This document shows positions 51,707 to 59,839 of a stretch of DNA of 64,000 nt, in pieces. The position numbers and the translations under genes are program-made. The notes under the pieces were generated by a model that saw only the letters and a list, made by a program, of their open reading frames with translations, did no database searches and had not been told where the DNA came from. Source of the stretch: DATIYF01 sp035517775. Its GTDB lineage: Bacteria; Acidobacteriota; Terriglobia; Terriglobales; Acidobacteriaceae. Every line of letters begins with the position of its first letter. Position 1 is the first letter of the stretch. The stretch covers positions 1 to 64,000 of the forward strand of contig DATIYF010000129.1 in NCBI GenBank assembly GCA_035517775.1, written 5' to 3'.

Positions 51707-53445
51707 AACGCAAGTCCGCAGTCCGCTTTCTTGCCGGGCTTGCATCTCTTCTCTGGCTGGTGCTGGCCGCCAGCCCTCTCTCTGCGCAAATCTTCAAAAT
51801 TCAGGGCGGCGACTCCACACTTTTCCAGGCTGAGGGCGGATCGCTTGACGTCAAAGCCCCCAACTACGAGGGCAATCTGGGGGCGGGCTTTTTCGACGGA
51901 CACTTTCAATTGGGCGCGGTCATGCGGACCAAATTTCGCGATGAGACTCTCATCGGCGGCGACGACGCGATCCGCTTCAATCTGCCCACTGATATTTTTG
52001 ACGGCGGATACTACTTTTACGCCCGCGGCGCCGGAATCGAACGCAGCGAGAAAGACCAGAGCCTGTATTTCTTCGGAGGGGTGACTTCCACCTGGCTGGG
52101 GACCAGTTTTTTTCAGTCGGCGCGGGCGGAAAATCCGGTGGCTATCCTGTTTTTCGACCGCAAGCTGAGCCAGCGCTTGCATTTCTATTCGCGCGGCATC
52201 CTGGCGCATCACAAGACTTCGCTGCAATCGCTGGAGTGGCGGCCGAGAGTGTGGCTCAAAACTGCAGTGACGGGAGGGTTGGGCTCAGGCAAGGGCTATT
52301 TCGCAACCTCGTTCGATGCGGAGACGCGAAAGCTGGCGCTGCAAGCCGCCTATATTGCGGCCAGTTCCGATTTCCGCCGCATCACCGCGCCGAGTATTTT
52401 GAACTCTGAGGCCGACCGGGGGAATGTGGAAGTAACCTACCGTCCCGATTCGTACATGAGCTTCACCGGCGGGCATCGCGACCTGTTGCAGCCACTCACG
52501 CTGCTGAGCCCGCTCGAAGAGGCCACGGTCAACAATCTGGGGGCAAATTTTCACCTCGTCAACACCAACTTCGGGATTGGATTATTCAATTCCGCCGTCG
52601 CCGGCATGAAGACCAACGGTACGAACTTTTATGCCGGGCACCGCATTCACGACCGGGTAGAGATCACGGGAAACTACTTTCAGAGCCGGAGCGGGACCTA
52701 CAAGCCGGAATCCATGGTGACGGGGACATTCAGGGAAATTATTTCGCCGCGCTTGAGTCTTCTGCAGCTGGCCACGCACGCCGCCGGGCAGTGGAACCTG
52801 GCCTACGGCGGGCAGTTTCTTACCAACCGCTTCAGCGCCAGCGTGGATTACCAGAACGTCTATCTGCCTTTCGAGCCGCAGAGGCCGTTTCAGCAGGCGC
52901 TGGCGGTCAACGTGACGGCGCGGCTCCACGGCGTGCAGTGGACGGCAGCTTCGGCGGTCGCTCCCGACGGGCACGTGCGCTATACGTTCGGGGTCACGAC
53001 TTATCTGTATCGCTACAAGGGCCTGATGGGAAGCCAGGGGCCATCGGCCGATTCCTACAGTTTTCCCAAGTATGTGGTGCAAGGGATCGTGCTCGATGAG
53101 ACCGGCAAACCCTTTGGCGGAGCGGCGCTGCGCATCAACGGAACGCTCGTCTACAGCGACGATTCAGGGCGATTCTTATATCGCTGCCGGAGACGTGCCG
53201 AGTTGAACTTCGAGGTCGAGCCCTCTGAGTTTCTTGTGCCGGGCGTTTTCAAGGCGCTCAAGGCGCCGGACAGAGTGATGCCTCAACTGGAAGATCAGGC
53301 GACGGATATTAGGGTCGTGGTTGAGATGGTCAGAACCACTCCCATCGGGCTGCATCCCTCAAAGCCCGGCGGACAGGGCGCGGGTGTGGCCGATCCGTTG
53401 AACACGCCGCAGCTTCCGGCGGCGACTCCTCAACCTCTGCAGTAA
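51703..53445 (+). CDS. outer-membrane barrel with C-terminal Ig/regulatory domain, usher-like role
   Basis: A 580-residue exported protein, last gene of the operon. After the signal peptide (LASLLWLVLAASPLSAQ), residues about 25-450 are alternating amphipathic strands with short turns (GNLGAGFFDGHFQLGAVMRTKF, DGGYYFYARGAGIERS, LSLLQLATHAAGQWNLAYGGQFL), fitting a 16-20-strand barrel. Residues about 460-540 are carboxypeptidase-regulatory-like: YVVQGIVLDETGKPFGGAALRINGTLVYSDDSGRFLY, the same fold type as usher plug and C-terminal domains. The tail is Pro/Gly-rich. It is far shorter than classical ushers (about 800 residues) and I do not recognise it as one. A role in exporting or anchoring the two subunits is inferred from the overlap with the chaperone gene. 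Confidence 0.65.
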   Translation: MKRKSAVRFLAGLASLLWLVLAASPLSAQIFKIQGGDSTLFQAEGGSLDVKAPNYEGNLGAGFFDGHFQLGAVMRTKFRDETLIGGDDAIRFNLPTDIFDGGYYFYARGAGIERSEKDQSLYFFGGVTSTWLGTSFFQSARAENPVAILFFDRKLSQRLHFYSRGILAHHKTSLQSLEWRPRVWLKTAVTGGLGSGKGYFATSFDAETRKLALQAAYIAASSDFRRITAPSILNSEADRGNVEVTYRPDSYMSFTGGHRDLLQPLTLLSPLEEATVNNLGANFHLVNTNFGIGLFNSAVAGMKTNGTNFYAGHRIHDRVEITGNYFQSRSGTYKPESMVTGTFREIISPRLSLLQLATHAAGQWNLAYGGQFLTNRFSASVDYQNVYLPFEPQRPFQQALAVNVTARLHGVQWTAASAVAPDGHVRYTFGVTTYLYRYKGLMGSQGPSADSYSFPKYVVQGIVLDETGKPFGGAALRINGTLVYSDDSGRFLYRCRRRAELNFEVEPSEFLVPGVFKALKAPDRVMPQLEDQATDIRVVVEMVRTTPIGLHPSKPGGQGAGVADPLNTPQLPAATPQPLQ

Positions 53446-53465
53446 AAGTGTGGAATCCTAAGGGC

Positions 53466-53984
53466 TTAGAAGGCCTGGGCGCGGATGGTGAGCACACCGT
53501 TCTGGCTGCCGGCGGGAATTTGCAGACGGCTGGTATCAATCTTCAGCTCCAGCTGGCTGCCGGGCGCGGGCGTTCCGGCGGCGGGAAGGAAGTTATTGGC
53601 CGGGAGGGAATCGTCCGAATGCGAGAGCAGTGGAAACATGGGAGAGAACGCGGCGACCGGAACACGGGAGATAGCGTCGTTTCCCAGCAGCGGATTGCCC
53701 GAGCTGAGCACTGCCATGCTGATATTCCCTGGCCCGAGCACCCAGTTCGCAGTAATAACCGGGCCGGCCGCAGCGCCGTCTTCAGCCAAGAACGGACTCG
53801 AAGCCTCCTGCTGAGCGGGCGAAACCGTGACCGTCATGGATTGGCTCACCGTTGCGGTGAGCACAATAGCGCCGCCGCGAGAATTCATCTGGCTACAAGC
53901 TGGCAATGCGAAGGCCAAGGTCGCGAGCAAGATTTGTGCCGGGCGGAGTGTGGGTTTTCTTTCTGCGATCAATGAGCCGGTCAT
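53466..53984 (-). CDS. divergent pilin-like protein, possibly lipidated
   Basis: A 172-residue exported protein encoded opposite the operon, convergent with it. The N-terminus ILLATLAFALPACSQM has a lipobox-like LPAC, so it may be a lipoprotein. The mature protein repeats the pilin-like pattern in weaker form: AIVLTATVSQSMTVTVS at the start and LQIPAGSQNGVLTIRAQAF at the end, against LNATLSESLTLSLS and LPAGTYTGTLNIQAQ in subunit 1. The centre (WVLGPGNISMAVLSSGNPLLG) is different. It could be an anchor or tip protein for the same fibre. No family is recognised. Confidence 0.6.
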   Translation of the reverse strand: MTGSLIAERKPTLRPAQILLATLAFALPACSQMNSRGGAIVLTATVSQSMTVTVSPAQQEASSPFLAEDGAAAGPVITANWVLGPGNISMAVLSSGNPLLGNDAISRVPVAAFSPMFPLLSHSDDSLPANNFLPAAGTPAPGSQLELKIDTSRLQIPAGSQNGVLTIRAQAF

Positions 53985-54234
53985 ATCGAATCAGCTTGAG
54001 TGTGAACAGTGGGAAGCGTAACAATTCGGGCTGGTGCTGTCGATACCACAGAGACCTGATTACCAAGCCGCAGTCATATCTGCAAAGACAGGCCAGTAAA
54101 TGACTTACACCTTTCGTAATCCGGGCGTGAGTTACAAACGAGACCTGCGCGCGCAGCCTGTGCACGGCATGTACGCGCGGTGACGTTCGCCGGTCAGCGT
54201 GAAATGGCGAGTGTAAATATAATCGTAGCGAGTG
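53985..54234. other. intergenic region with a consensus -10 box
   Basis: TATAAT at 54218-54223 is a perfect -10 hexamer, 11 bp before the lipase-like gene start; a matching -35 is not clear. The rest of the gap shows no feature. Confidence 0.45.
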
Positions 54235-55437
54235 ATGCGAGAGAGAAAAACGCCCCGGAGCGGCGTTCACCGGGTCTGCGCAGGAATAGCAACGATGTTT
54301 CTGGCCGCGGCGGTGGCCGTGTTTGCGCGTGCTCAAGCCTCCGAGACCGGCCATCACAGAGAGCGCATGCTGCCGATCGCCAGCTTCTATGATGCTCCCA
54401 GGCCGCTGCCGGCGGGGCAACCCGGCACGCTGATTCGCTCTGAGAAGTACGACGACTACGAGCTTCCCTACCAGTTCACAGTCAAACGGATTCTGTACCA
54501 CTCGCGCTCGGCGAGCGGCCGGGATGTTGCGGCCTCCGGAGTAGTCGTGATTCCTCCTGGCAAGGCGCCAGGGGGCGGTTGGCCGCTGATTGCCTGGGCG
54601 CACGACTTCACCGGCGCAGCGCGGCAGTGCGCACCGTCGTTGATGAGGAACGTGGGCTCCGGTCCGGTGCTGGCCATGTATGCCCGGCTGGGTTACGCCG
54701 TGGTGGCGACGGATTACACCGGCCTGGGCACCAGCTTTGCTAATGCAGGTGCCGACCTGCCCTCGAATGCCACAGATGTGATTTACTCCGTCGCGGCGGC
54801 GCTGGCAGCGGTACCCCAGGTTGGGCGCCGCTGGCTGGCGATGGGCAAAGGTGAAGGCGCTCTGGTGGCGGTGAAGGTTGACGAGGAGGAGAATGAGGTG
54901 CGCGACGCGAATTACCTGGGAAGCGTGGCTCTTTCCGGAGTGGCCGATCTCAAGCAGATTTACGGCCGTCCGGGCGGCTCGGCGCCGGGCACGTTCTCTC
55001 TTGCCCACGCCGTCAAGGCGGTTTACCCAGGCTTCGATCTCGATGACATGCTGACAAAGAAGGGCATGTCTGCGTACGCCGAGGCGGAAAAAGGATGTTC
55101 GGGTATTCCTGCCGGCGAGGAAAATTCCTCAGGCGAATTGCTGAAGCCTGATTGGGAGACCAACCAGTTCATCGAGCAATTTTTTCAGCGCAACGCCTTC
55201 GGCCAGAAGCCCGCCTTCGGCCCGCTGCTCGTCATCAGCGGCGGGACAAACCCGGAAATTACATCTGCGATGATTGAAGCCACTGTGGCCAGCATGTGCA
55301 AGCAGGGGGACCGTGTGCAGTGGTATGACTACCCCGGTGTGGAAGCTGGGGAACTCATCGGAGCCTCGGTGCGCGATCCGATCGCCTGGATCCAGGGGCG
55401 ATTTGCCGGACGTCCTGCGCCCAGCAGTTGCCACTGA
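54235..55437 (+). CDS. exported lipase-fold protein lacking the catalytic triad
   Basis: A 400-residue secreted alpha/beta-hydrolase of the secretory-lipase family. Signal peptide (CAGIATMFLAAAVAVFARAQA). The family frame is clear: RILYHSRSASGRDVAASGVVVIPPG, WPLIAWAHDFTGAARQCAPSL, YARLGYAVVATDYTGLGT, and a C-terminal WIQGRFAGRPAPSSC. The nucleophile elbow, normally GHSQGG, reads AMGKGEGAL, so Ser is replaced by Gly. The Asp segment reads SGGTNPEIT and the His segment YDYPGVEAGELIG, so Asp and His also appear lost. It is therefore probably not a lipase and may bind lipid or another ligand. The next gene starts 72 bp downstream. Confidence 0.8.
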   Translation: MRERKTPRSGVHRVCAGIATMFLAAAVAVFARAQASETGHHRERMLPIASFYDAPRPLPAGQPGTLIRSEKYDDYELPYQFTVKRILYHSRSASGRDVAASGVVVIPPGKAPGGGWPLIAWAHDFTGAARQCAPSLMRNVGSGPVLAMYARLGYAVVATDYTGLGTSFANAGADLPSNATDVIYSVAAALAAVPQVGRRWLAMGKGEGALVAVKVDEEENEVRDANYLGSVALSGVADLKQIYGRPGGSAPGTFSLAHAVKAVYPGFDLDDMLTKKGMSAYAEAEKGCSGIPAGEENSSGELLKPDWETNQFIEQFFQRNAFGQKPAFGPLLVISGGTNPEITSAMIEATVASMCKQGDRVQWYDYPGVEAGELIGASVRDPIAWIQGRFAGRPAPSSCH

Positions 55438-55509
55438 CCGGCTTTTGCCGTGGACCGATCTTCGCAATGGACAATTGATTCCCTCCGCCGTATGTTTGGG
55501 GAAAGTGTC

Positions 55510-56613
55510 ATGAAACCTCGCCTGCCTTCCCGCCCGGCGCGCCTGCTTCCCATAACTTTCGTTATTGCCTTGGCTCAGTTGCTCGTGGCGCAGAGCAAGA
55601 CCCCGGCCGCAAATTCTGATGTTGACCCGAACAAGCTGTGGACCTTCACCCGCAATGAACAAAAAGCCGAGCAGCAGGTGGAGCAGACCGAGGGGCCGGT
55701 GGTGGAGCGCAAGACGTTTGCACGGGTAGGCCTTGATGGCCGCTACCTGCCGTATTTGCAGGTTGATAAGAGAGTGATCCAGGTGAACGGCATGACCGTT
55801 CGCACCACGGAGCGCGATTATGCCATTGACCCGGAGGGCAATAAGTCGTTGACGCAGGTAGTGCGGGAAGAGAAGCAGGAGCTGGGCGGCGGCGGCAAAA
55901 AAATTGAGCGCACGACTTCAGTTTCAGAGGCGAACGGACGCCTGCGCATCACCCGCCAGGAGACGGAGACTTCGCGGCAGGCGACAGCGGCGGTGCGGGA
56001 GTCTGACACCAGGGTGCTGGCGGCCAACCCGAATGGCGGGGCGGCGGCGGTGAGCCGGATTCAATCGCGCACACAGCAGAAGGACGAGCACACGGTGGAA
56101 TTTCGCGCCTCAACCCTGCTTCCCGATGGCAAAGGGGGCTGGCTGGTCAGCGAAGTGCGTGAGGGCACCATACGCGACGAGGGCGGAATGCATTCGGAAG
56201 AAGAGCGCACCTCGCAGCCGGACAGGAGCGGCAAGTTGGCGGCGGTGAGCCGCGTGGTCACCAGAGAATCTGAGATCGCGCCGGGGGAGAAGCAGAAAAT
56301 CATTGAGACCTACTCCGCCGAAAACCCAGGGCAGGGGCTGGAGTTGTCGCGCCGCGTCACTACTACGAGCCGGCCGCTCTCTGACGGCAGCCAACTGGTG
56401 GAAGAGCAGGTGGAGGAGCGGAACCCGGCGTCGCCCGCGTCCGGCCTTGAACTGGCGCGCAAGAAGACTGACCTTGTGATCCCTGGCCTCGGCGCGCCCG
56501 GGAAGCTGGGGGACGAGACGAGTTTCAGCGGTAATCGCAGCGTCACCATTGACATGCGCAGCGGCGGTACTCCGGCCGTGGAAACGGATACCGTCGGGGC
56601 CAAGCCGCATTGA
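55510..56613 (+). CDS. exported protein of unknown function
   Basis: A 367-residue secreted protein (signal LLPITFVIALAQLLVAQS). The mature part is highly charged and beta-rich, with repeated strand-turn-strand units of the form RTTERDYAIDPEGNKSLTQVVREEKQEL, IERTTSVSEANGRLRITRQETETS, VSEVREGTIRDEGG, SRVVTRESEIAPGEKQKIIETYS and SRRVTTTSRPLSDGSQLVEEQVEERNP. This repeating E/R/T-rich design suggests a long beta solenoid or rod. No motif is recognised. ATG at 55510 is chosen because it begins the signal peptide. It may be co-transcribed with the lipase-fold gene. Confidence 0.7.
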   Translation: MKPRLPSRPARLLPITFVIALAQLLVAQSKTPAANSDVDPNKLWTFTRNEQKAEQQVEQTEGPVVERKTFARVGLDGRYLPYLQVDKRVIQVNGMTVRTTERDYAIDPEGNKSLTQVVREEKQELGGGGKKIERTTSVSEANGRLRITRQETETSRQATAAVRESDTRVLAANPNGGAAAVSRIQSRTQQKDEHTVEFRASTLLPDGKGGWLVSEVREGTIRDEGGMHSEEERTSQPDRSGKLAAVSRVVTRESEIAPGEKQKIIETYSAENPGQGLELSRRVTTTSRPLSDGSQLVEEQVEERNPASPASGLELARKKTDLVIPGLGAPGKLGDETSFSGNRSVTIDMRSGGTPAVETDTVGAKPH

Positions 56614-56646
56614 GCTTTTTGTCTGTCAGGGTCCGTAATGCCGGTT

Positions 56647-56680
56647 TTTTCGTGCACCTTCGTGTCCTTTGTGCTTAGCC
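56647..56680. repeat. dispersed TTTCGTGCACCTTCGTG repeat
   Basis: A copy of the CCTTCGTGTCCTTTGTG family, just upstream of the rplU promoter. Confidence 0.5.
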
Positions 56681-56690
56681 TGCCGTAGGT

Positions 56691-56720
56691 TTGACGCCTT
56701 TTCTTGCAACACGCTAAAAT
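56691..56720 (+). promoter_or_regulatory. rplU-rpmA promoter
   Basis: TTGACG (56691-56696) and TAAAAT (56715-56720) are spaced by 18 bp, both close to the housekeeping consensus. They leave a leader of about 150 nt, which could carry ribosomal-protein autoregulation. Confidence 0.65.
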
Positions 56721-56875
56721 AATTGAGTTTGCCTGTACTTGCGGCTCCATTCTGGGGCTGCCCGCAGCCAAGGCGTGAAGGCCGGGGCGGAAAAACACAG
56801 CAAGCAAAGAGAAATCAGCAGGTTCCCCGCACGGCGTTCGTGTGGGTCGAGCACGGACGTTACGGAGGCATAAGT

Positions 56876-57364
56876 ATGTACGCGGTCATCCGCGCTGGCG
56901 GCAAGCAATACCGGGTGGCGCCCGGCGATGTGGTTCGAGTGGAGACCATGGCGGGCTCGGACGGCAAAGTGTCGTTCGGCGAGGTGCTGGCCGTCTCCGG
57001 CGGTGAGGGGCAAATCGCGAAGCCTGGCGCCGACGTGCATGTGAGCGGCGAAATCGTGGAGCAGGGCCGCGCCGACAAGGTGCTGGTCTTCCACTACAAG
57101 CGCAAGAAGCAATACAAGAAGATCGCCGGCCACCGGCAGCCGTTTACGGCGGTGCGCATTACGGAGATTGCCTTCGGCGGCCAGACGTTCACCGCGCCCG
57201 AGCTGCCCAAGAAGGAAGCCAAACCGAAGAAGACCACGCGGGTTCAGGCGGAAGAAGAAGCTGCGCCGAAAGCTGAGACAAAAGCGGCGCACGCCCCGGC
57301 GAAGAAGAAGGCTGCGGCAAAGAAACCGGCGGCCAAGAAGGCCGCGCCGAAAAAGAAAAAGTAA
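56876..57364 (+). CDS. rplU: ribosomal protein L21 with lysine-rich tail
   Basis: Large-subunit ribosomal protein. The first 100 residues are standard L21 (MYAVIRAGGKQYRVAPGDVVRVE, SFGEVLAVSG, EIVEQGRADKVLVFHYKRKKQYKKIAGHRQPFTAVRI). A further 62 residues form a Lys/Ala/Pro-rich tail (KPKKTTRVQAEEE, then AKKKAAAKKPAAKKAAPKKKK), like the tails of bacterial histone H1-like proteins; typical L21 stops near 103. GGAGG lies 8 bases before the ATG at 56876. It is followed by rpmA after 67 bp. Identification is firm; the role of the tail is unknown (RNA or DNA binding is possible). Confidence 0.95.
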   Translation: MYAVIRAGGKQYRVAPGDVVRVETMAGSDGKVSFGEVLAVSGGEGQIAKPGADVHVSGEIVEQGRADKVLVFHYKRKKQYKKIAGHRQPFTAVRITEIAFGGQTFTAPELPKKEAKPKKTTRVQAEEEAAPKAETKAAHAPAKKKAAAKKPAAKKAAPKKKK

Positions 57365-57383
57365 TCGCTGGTTGCGGGCATAG

Positions 57384-57410
57384 AGATTCTTCGCTTCGCG
57401 CAGAATGACA
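57384..57410. repeat. dispersed AGATTCTTCGCTTCGC-type repeat
   Basis: Imperfect palindrome AGATTCTTCGCTTCGCGCAGAATGACA-like element between rplU and rpmA, related to 7300-7328 and 41918-41947. Confidence 0.55.
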
Positions 57411-57431
57411 AAGGTCTGGTGAGATCTACTT

Positions 57432-57695
57432 ATGGCACATAAAAAAGGTCTGGGCAGTTCGCGCAACGGGCGCGATTCCAATTCGCAGCGGCTGGGCTTT
57501 AAGGCTTTCGGCGGGCAAGTAGTGCCAGGGGGGACGATCATCGTTCGCCAGCGTGGCACGCGGGTGAAGCCGGGGCTGAACGTGGGCCGCGGCAAAGACG
57601 ACACCCTTTTCGCCAAGATCAGCGGCCGCATCAAGTTCATGGACCGCGGCTCCATGGGCAAGTTCGTGATGATCGAGCCGCTGGAAGCGAAGTAG
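57432..57695 (+). CDS. rpmA: ribosomal protein L27
   Basis: An 87-residue ribosomal protein near the peptidyl transferase centre. MAHKKGLGSSRNGRDSNSQRLGFKAFGGQ is the conserved N-terminus that reaches the P site, followed by IIVRQRGTRVKPGLNVGRGKDDTLFAKISG. There is no Firmicutes-style N-terminal extension. It is co-transcribed with rplU. Identification is firm. Confidence 0.97.
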   Translation: MAHKKGLGSSRNGRDSNSQRLGFKAFGGQVVPGGTIIVRQRGTRVKPGLNVGRGKDDTLFAKISGRIKFMDRGSMGKFVMIEPLEAK

Positions 57696-57747
57696 GGCCC
57701 GCAAGCAGGCCAATCTCAGCTGAGGGAAATCGCTGAGAAGCGGCCTA

Positions 57748-59796
57748 TTGGATCCACACGTGACCCTTGGCTCGGGCGGCGCGCGGCGTTGGCCGGTGTT
57801 GGTCGGAGTTACCTCTCTCGTCGTCATTCTAATCCTGGAGTTGGCGTTGTCGGTCAGGCAGGAGTCCCAGACCTGGGACGAGGCCTGCCACATCTTTGCG
57901 GGGTACAGCTACTGGACGCGCGGCGATTTCGGGATCAATCCGGAACATCCGCCGCTGGTCAAGTTGCTGGCGACGCTTCCGCTGTTGCGCCTTTCCTTGC
58001 GGGTTCCGCCGCTTCAAGGTCGCGACGCCAAGGTTGAAGCGTTTCTCGACGGCCGGGACTTCCTCTACGGCAATGACGCCGACTCGATTCTGTTTCGCAC
58101 ACGAATGGCCGCCAGCATTCTCACCCTGGTGCTGGCTCTTCTGGTCTTTGCCGCGACCCGCGAAATGCTTGGCGCCGGCGCCGCTTTTATTGCACTGATT
58201 CTGTTCGTCTTCGAACCCAATCTGCTGGCTCATGGAGCGCTGGTGACCACAGATATGGGTGTCACGTGCCTGCTGTTCGCGGCGGTGTATCTCTTTTATC
58301 GCTATGTCAAGACACCTTCGATTGGCGGGCTGCTGATTGGGGGCATCGCCACGGGGTGCGCTCTGGCCAGCAAGCATTCGGCGGTTTTGTTGGCGCCGAT
58401 TTTGATCCTTCTGGCTGCGGCCGAGGTTGCGTGCGGCCCGCGAGTACCGCCACATAAACCGAGACCCGGCCGAGGGAAATTGGCGGCCCAGATGGCGGCC
58501 TCGCTGCTGGCAATCGCGATCGTAGGGACAGCCGTACTTTGGGCTTTCTACGGATTTCGTTTTCAGATGCGCCCGGATGGCTTGAGAATGAACCCGCCGC
58601 TCGCGCAGTTCGCGGCGCGCATCAAGCACCCGGCTGAGGTTCGCGTCCTGATGGCGCTGGCCCGCTGGCATGCGCTGCCGGAGTCCTATCTTTACGGCCT
58701 GGCCGATGTGCAGCAGGTCAGCGACTCCAGCGCGACCTATCTGCTCGGCAAGGTCTATCCGCAAGGCAGGTGGTTTTATTTTCCGGTGGCCCTTGCTATC
58801 AAAGAGACCTTGCCGATGCTACTGCTGGTGTTGTTGCTGCCGCTGGCTTTGTACCTCCGATGGAAGCACTCCCGGCCAGACAAAGAGGCCTGGCGCACGG
58901 CGGCGTTTCTGGTGCTTCCGCCGGCTGTGTACTTGGCAGCCGCCATGCGATCCGGCCTCAACATCGGCGTACGTCACATTCTGCCCATCTTTCCCTTCCT
59001 TTTGATGCTGGCGGCCCTTGCCGCGTGGGCTCTGGTGCGCAGCGGCCGCGCCTGGACGTATGCCGTGACTGGATTGCTGATTTTTCATGCCTTCTCTTCA
59101 GTTCGCGCCTTTCCGGTTTATCTTGCATACTCGAACGAGGCCTGGGGCGCCCCCTCGAACACTTACAAGCTGCTCAGCGACTCGAATGTGGACTGGGGTC
59201 AGCAACTCAAAGCGGTCAGTCTCTATCTGCGGCAGCGAGGAATTAAGAACTGCTGGTTCGCCTATTTCGCTGATGCCGCCGCCGATCCGGCCTATTACGG
59301 AATTCCCTGCCACTCGCTCACCACCATCAGCACCATGTGGCTGCAACCGCTGCCCGATGTGCCGAAGACCGTTGAAGGGACGGTACTGGTAAGCGCAGGC
59401 GTGCTCTCCGGATACGAACTCGGCCCGGGGGAATTGAACCCCTACGCGCAGTTCCAGAGGCTGCGCCCCACGGCGGTGATCGAGGATGGAGTGTTTGTTT
59501 TCGAGGGGCGTTTCGATTCTTCCCTCGCCTCGGCGCTGAACCACGTCGGCAAGGTTTGGCATTTTGCCGAGGCAGGCGATCTGCAGGCCGCCCTGGCGGA
59601 AGCGCAAGCGGCCGTGGCTGCGGACCCCAACTCGGTACGCGCGCAAACGATTCTGGGTGATATGTTGAAGGCGAGCCAGCATCCGGAGGAGGCCCGTCTT
59701 GCCTATGAGCGAGCGCTCGGCCTCACGCAGGCTCTTCAGCCGGAATACCAGCAGTATTGGGGAGATATTCTGCGAAAGGACCTGGCAACGCAGTAG
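57748..59796 (+). CDS. membrane glycosyltransferase-like protein (GT39/ArnT type) with helical tail
   Basis: A 682-residue inner-membrane protein with about ten transmembrane helices. The N-terminal loop has SQTWDEACHIFAGYSYWTRGDFGINPEHPPLVKLLA, where the D-E pair and PEHPPL match the catalytic loop of GT39/ArnT-type lipid-dependent transferases. C-terminally there is a periplasmic-type region (SNEAWGAPSNTYKLLSDSNVDWGQQLKAV) and then a TPR-like helical pair (LQAALAEAQAAVAADPNSVRAQTILGDMLKA). The start is TTG 57748 with a weak ribosome site; GTG 57760 is possible. It interrupts the usual rplU-rpmA-obgE order. Acceptor is unknown. Confidence 0.75.
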   Translation: MDPHVTLGSGGARRWPVLVGVTSLVVILILELALSVRQESQTWDEACHIFAGYSYWTRGDFGINPEHPPLVKLLATLPLLRLSLRVPPLQGRDAKVEAFLDGRDFLYGNDADSILFRTRMAASILTLVLALLVFAATREMLGAGAAFIALILFVFEPNLLAHGALVTTDMGVTCLLFAAVYLFYRYVKTPSIGGLLIGGIATGCALASKHSAVLLAPILILLAAAEVACGPRVPPHKPRPGRGKLAAQMAASLLAIAIVGTAVLWAFYGFRFQMRPDGLRMNPPLAQFAARIKHPAEVRVLMALARWHALPESYLYGLADVQQVSDSSATYLLGKVYPQGRWFYFPVALAIKETLPMLLLVLLLPLALYLRWKHSRPDKEAWRTAAFLVLPPAVYLAAAMRSGLNIGVRHILPIFPFLLMLAALAAWALVRSGRAWTYAVTGLLIFHAFSSVRAFPVYLAYSNEAWGAPSNTYKLLSDSNVDWGQQLKAVSLYLRQRGIKNCWFAYFADAAADPAYYGIPCHSLTTISTMWLQPLPDVPKTVEGTVLVSAGVLSGYELGPGELNPYAQFQRLRPTAVIEDGVFVFEGRFDSSLASALNHVGKVWHFAEAGDLQAALAEAQAAVAADPNSVRAQTILGDMLKASQHPEEARLAYERALGLTQALQPEYQQYWGDILRKDLATQ

Positions 59797-59839
59797 AACG
59801 CTCCCCTCGTTTCAGTGCGCCCGTTTTTTCACTGAGCCA

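Noticed and set aside
56723..56875. N-terminal extension of L21 from an upstream start
   Set aside because: The extension has no similarity to L21, and GGAGG plus the conserved MYAVI start fix initiation at 56876.
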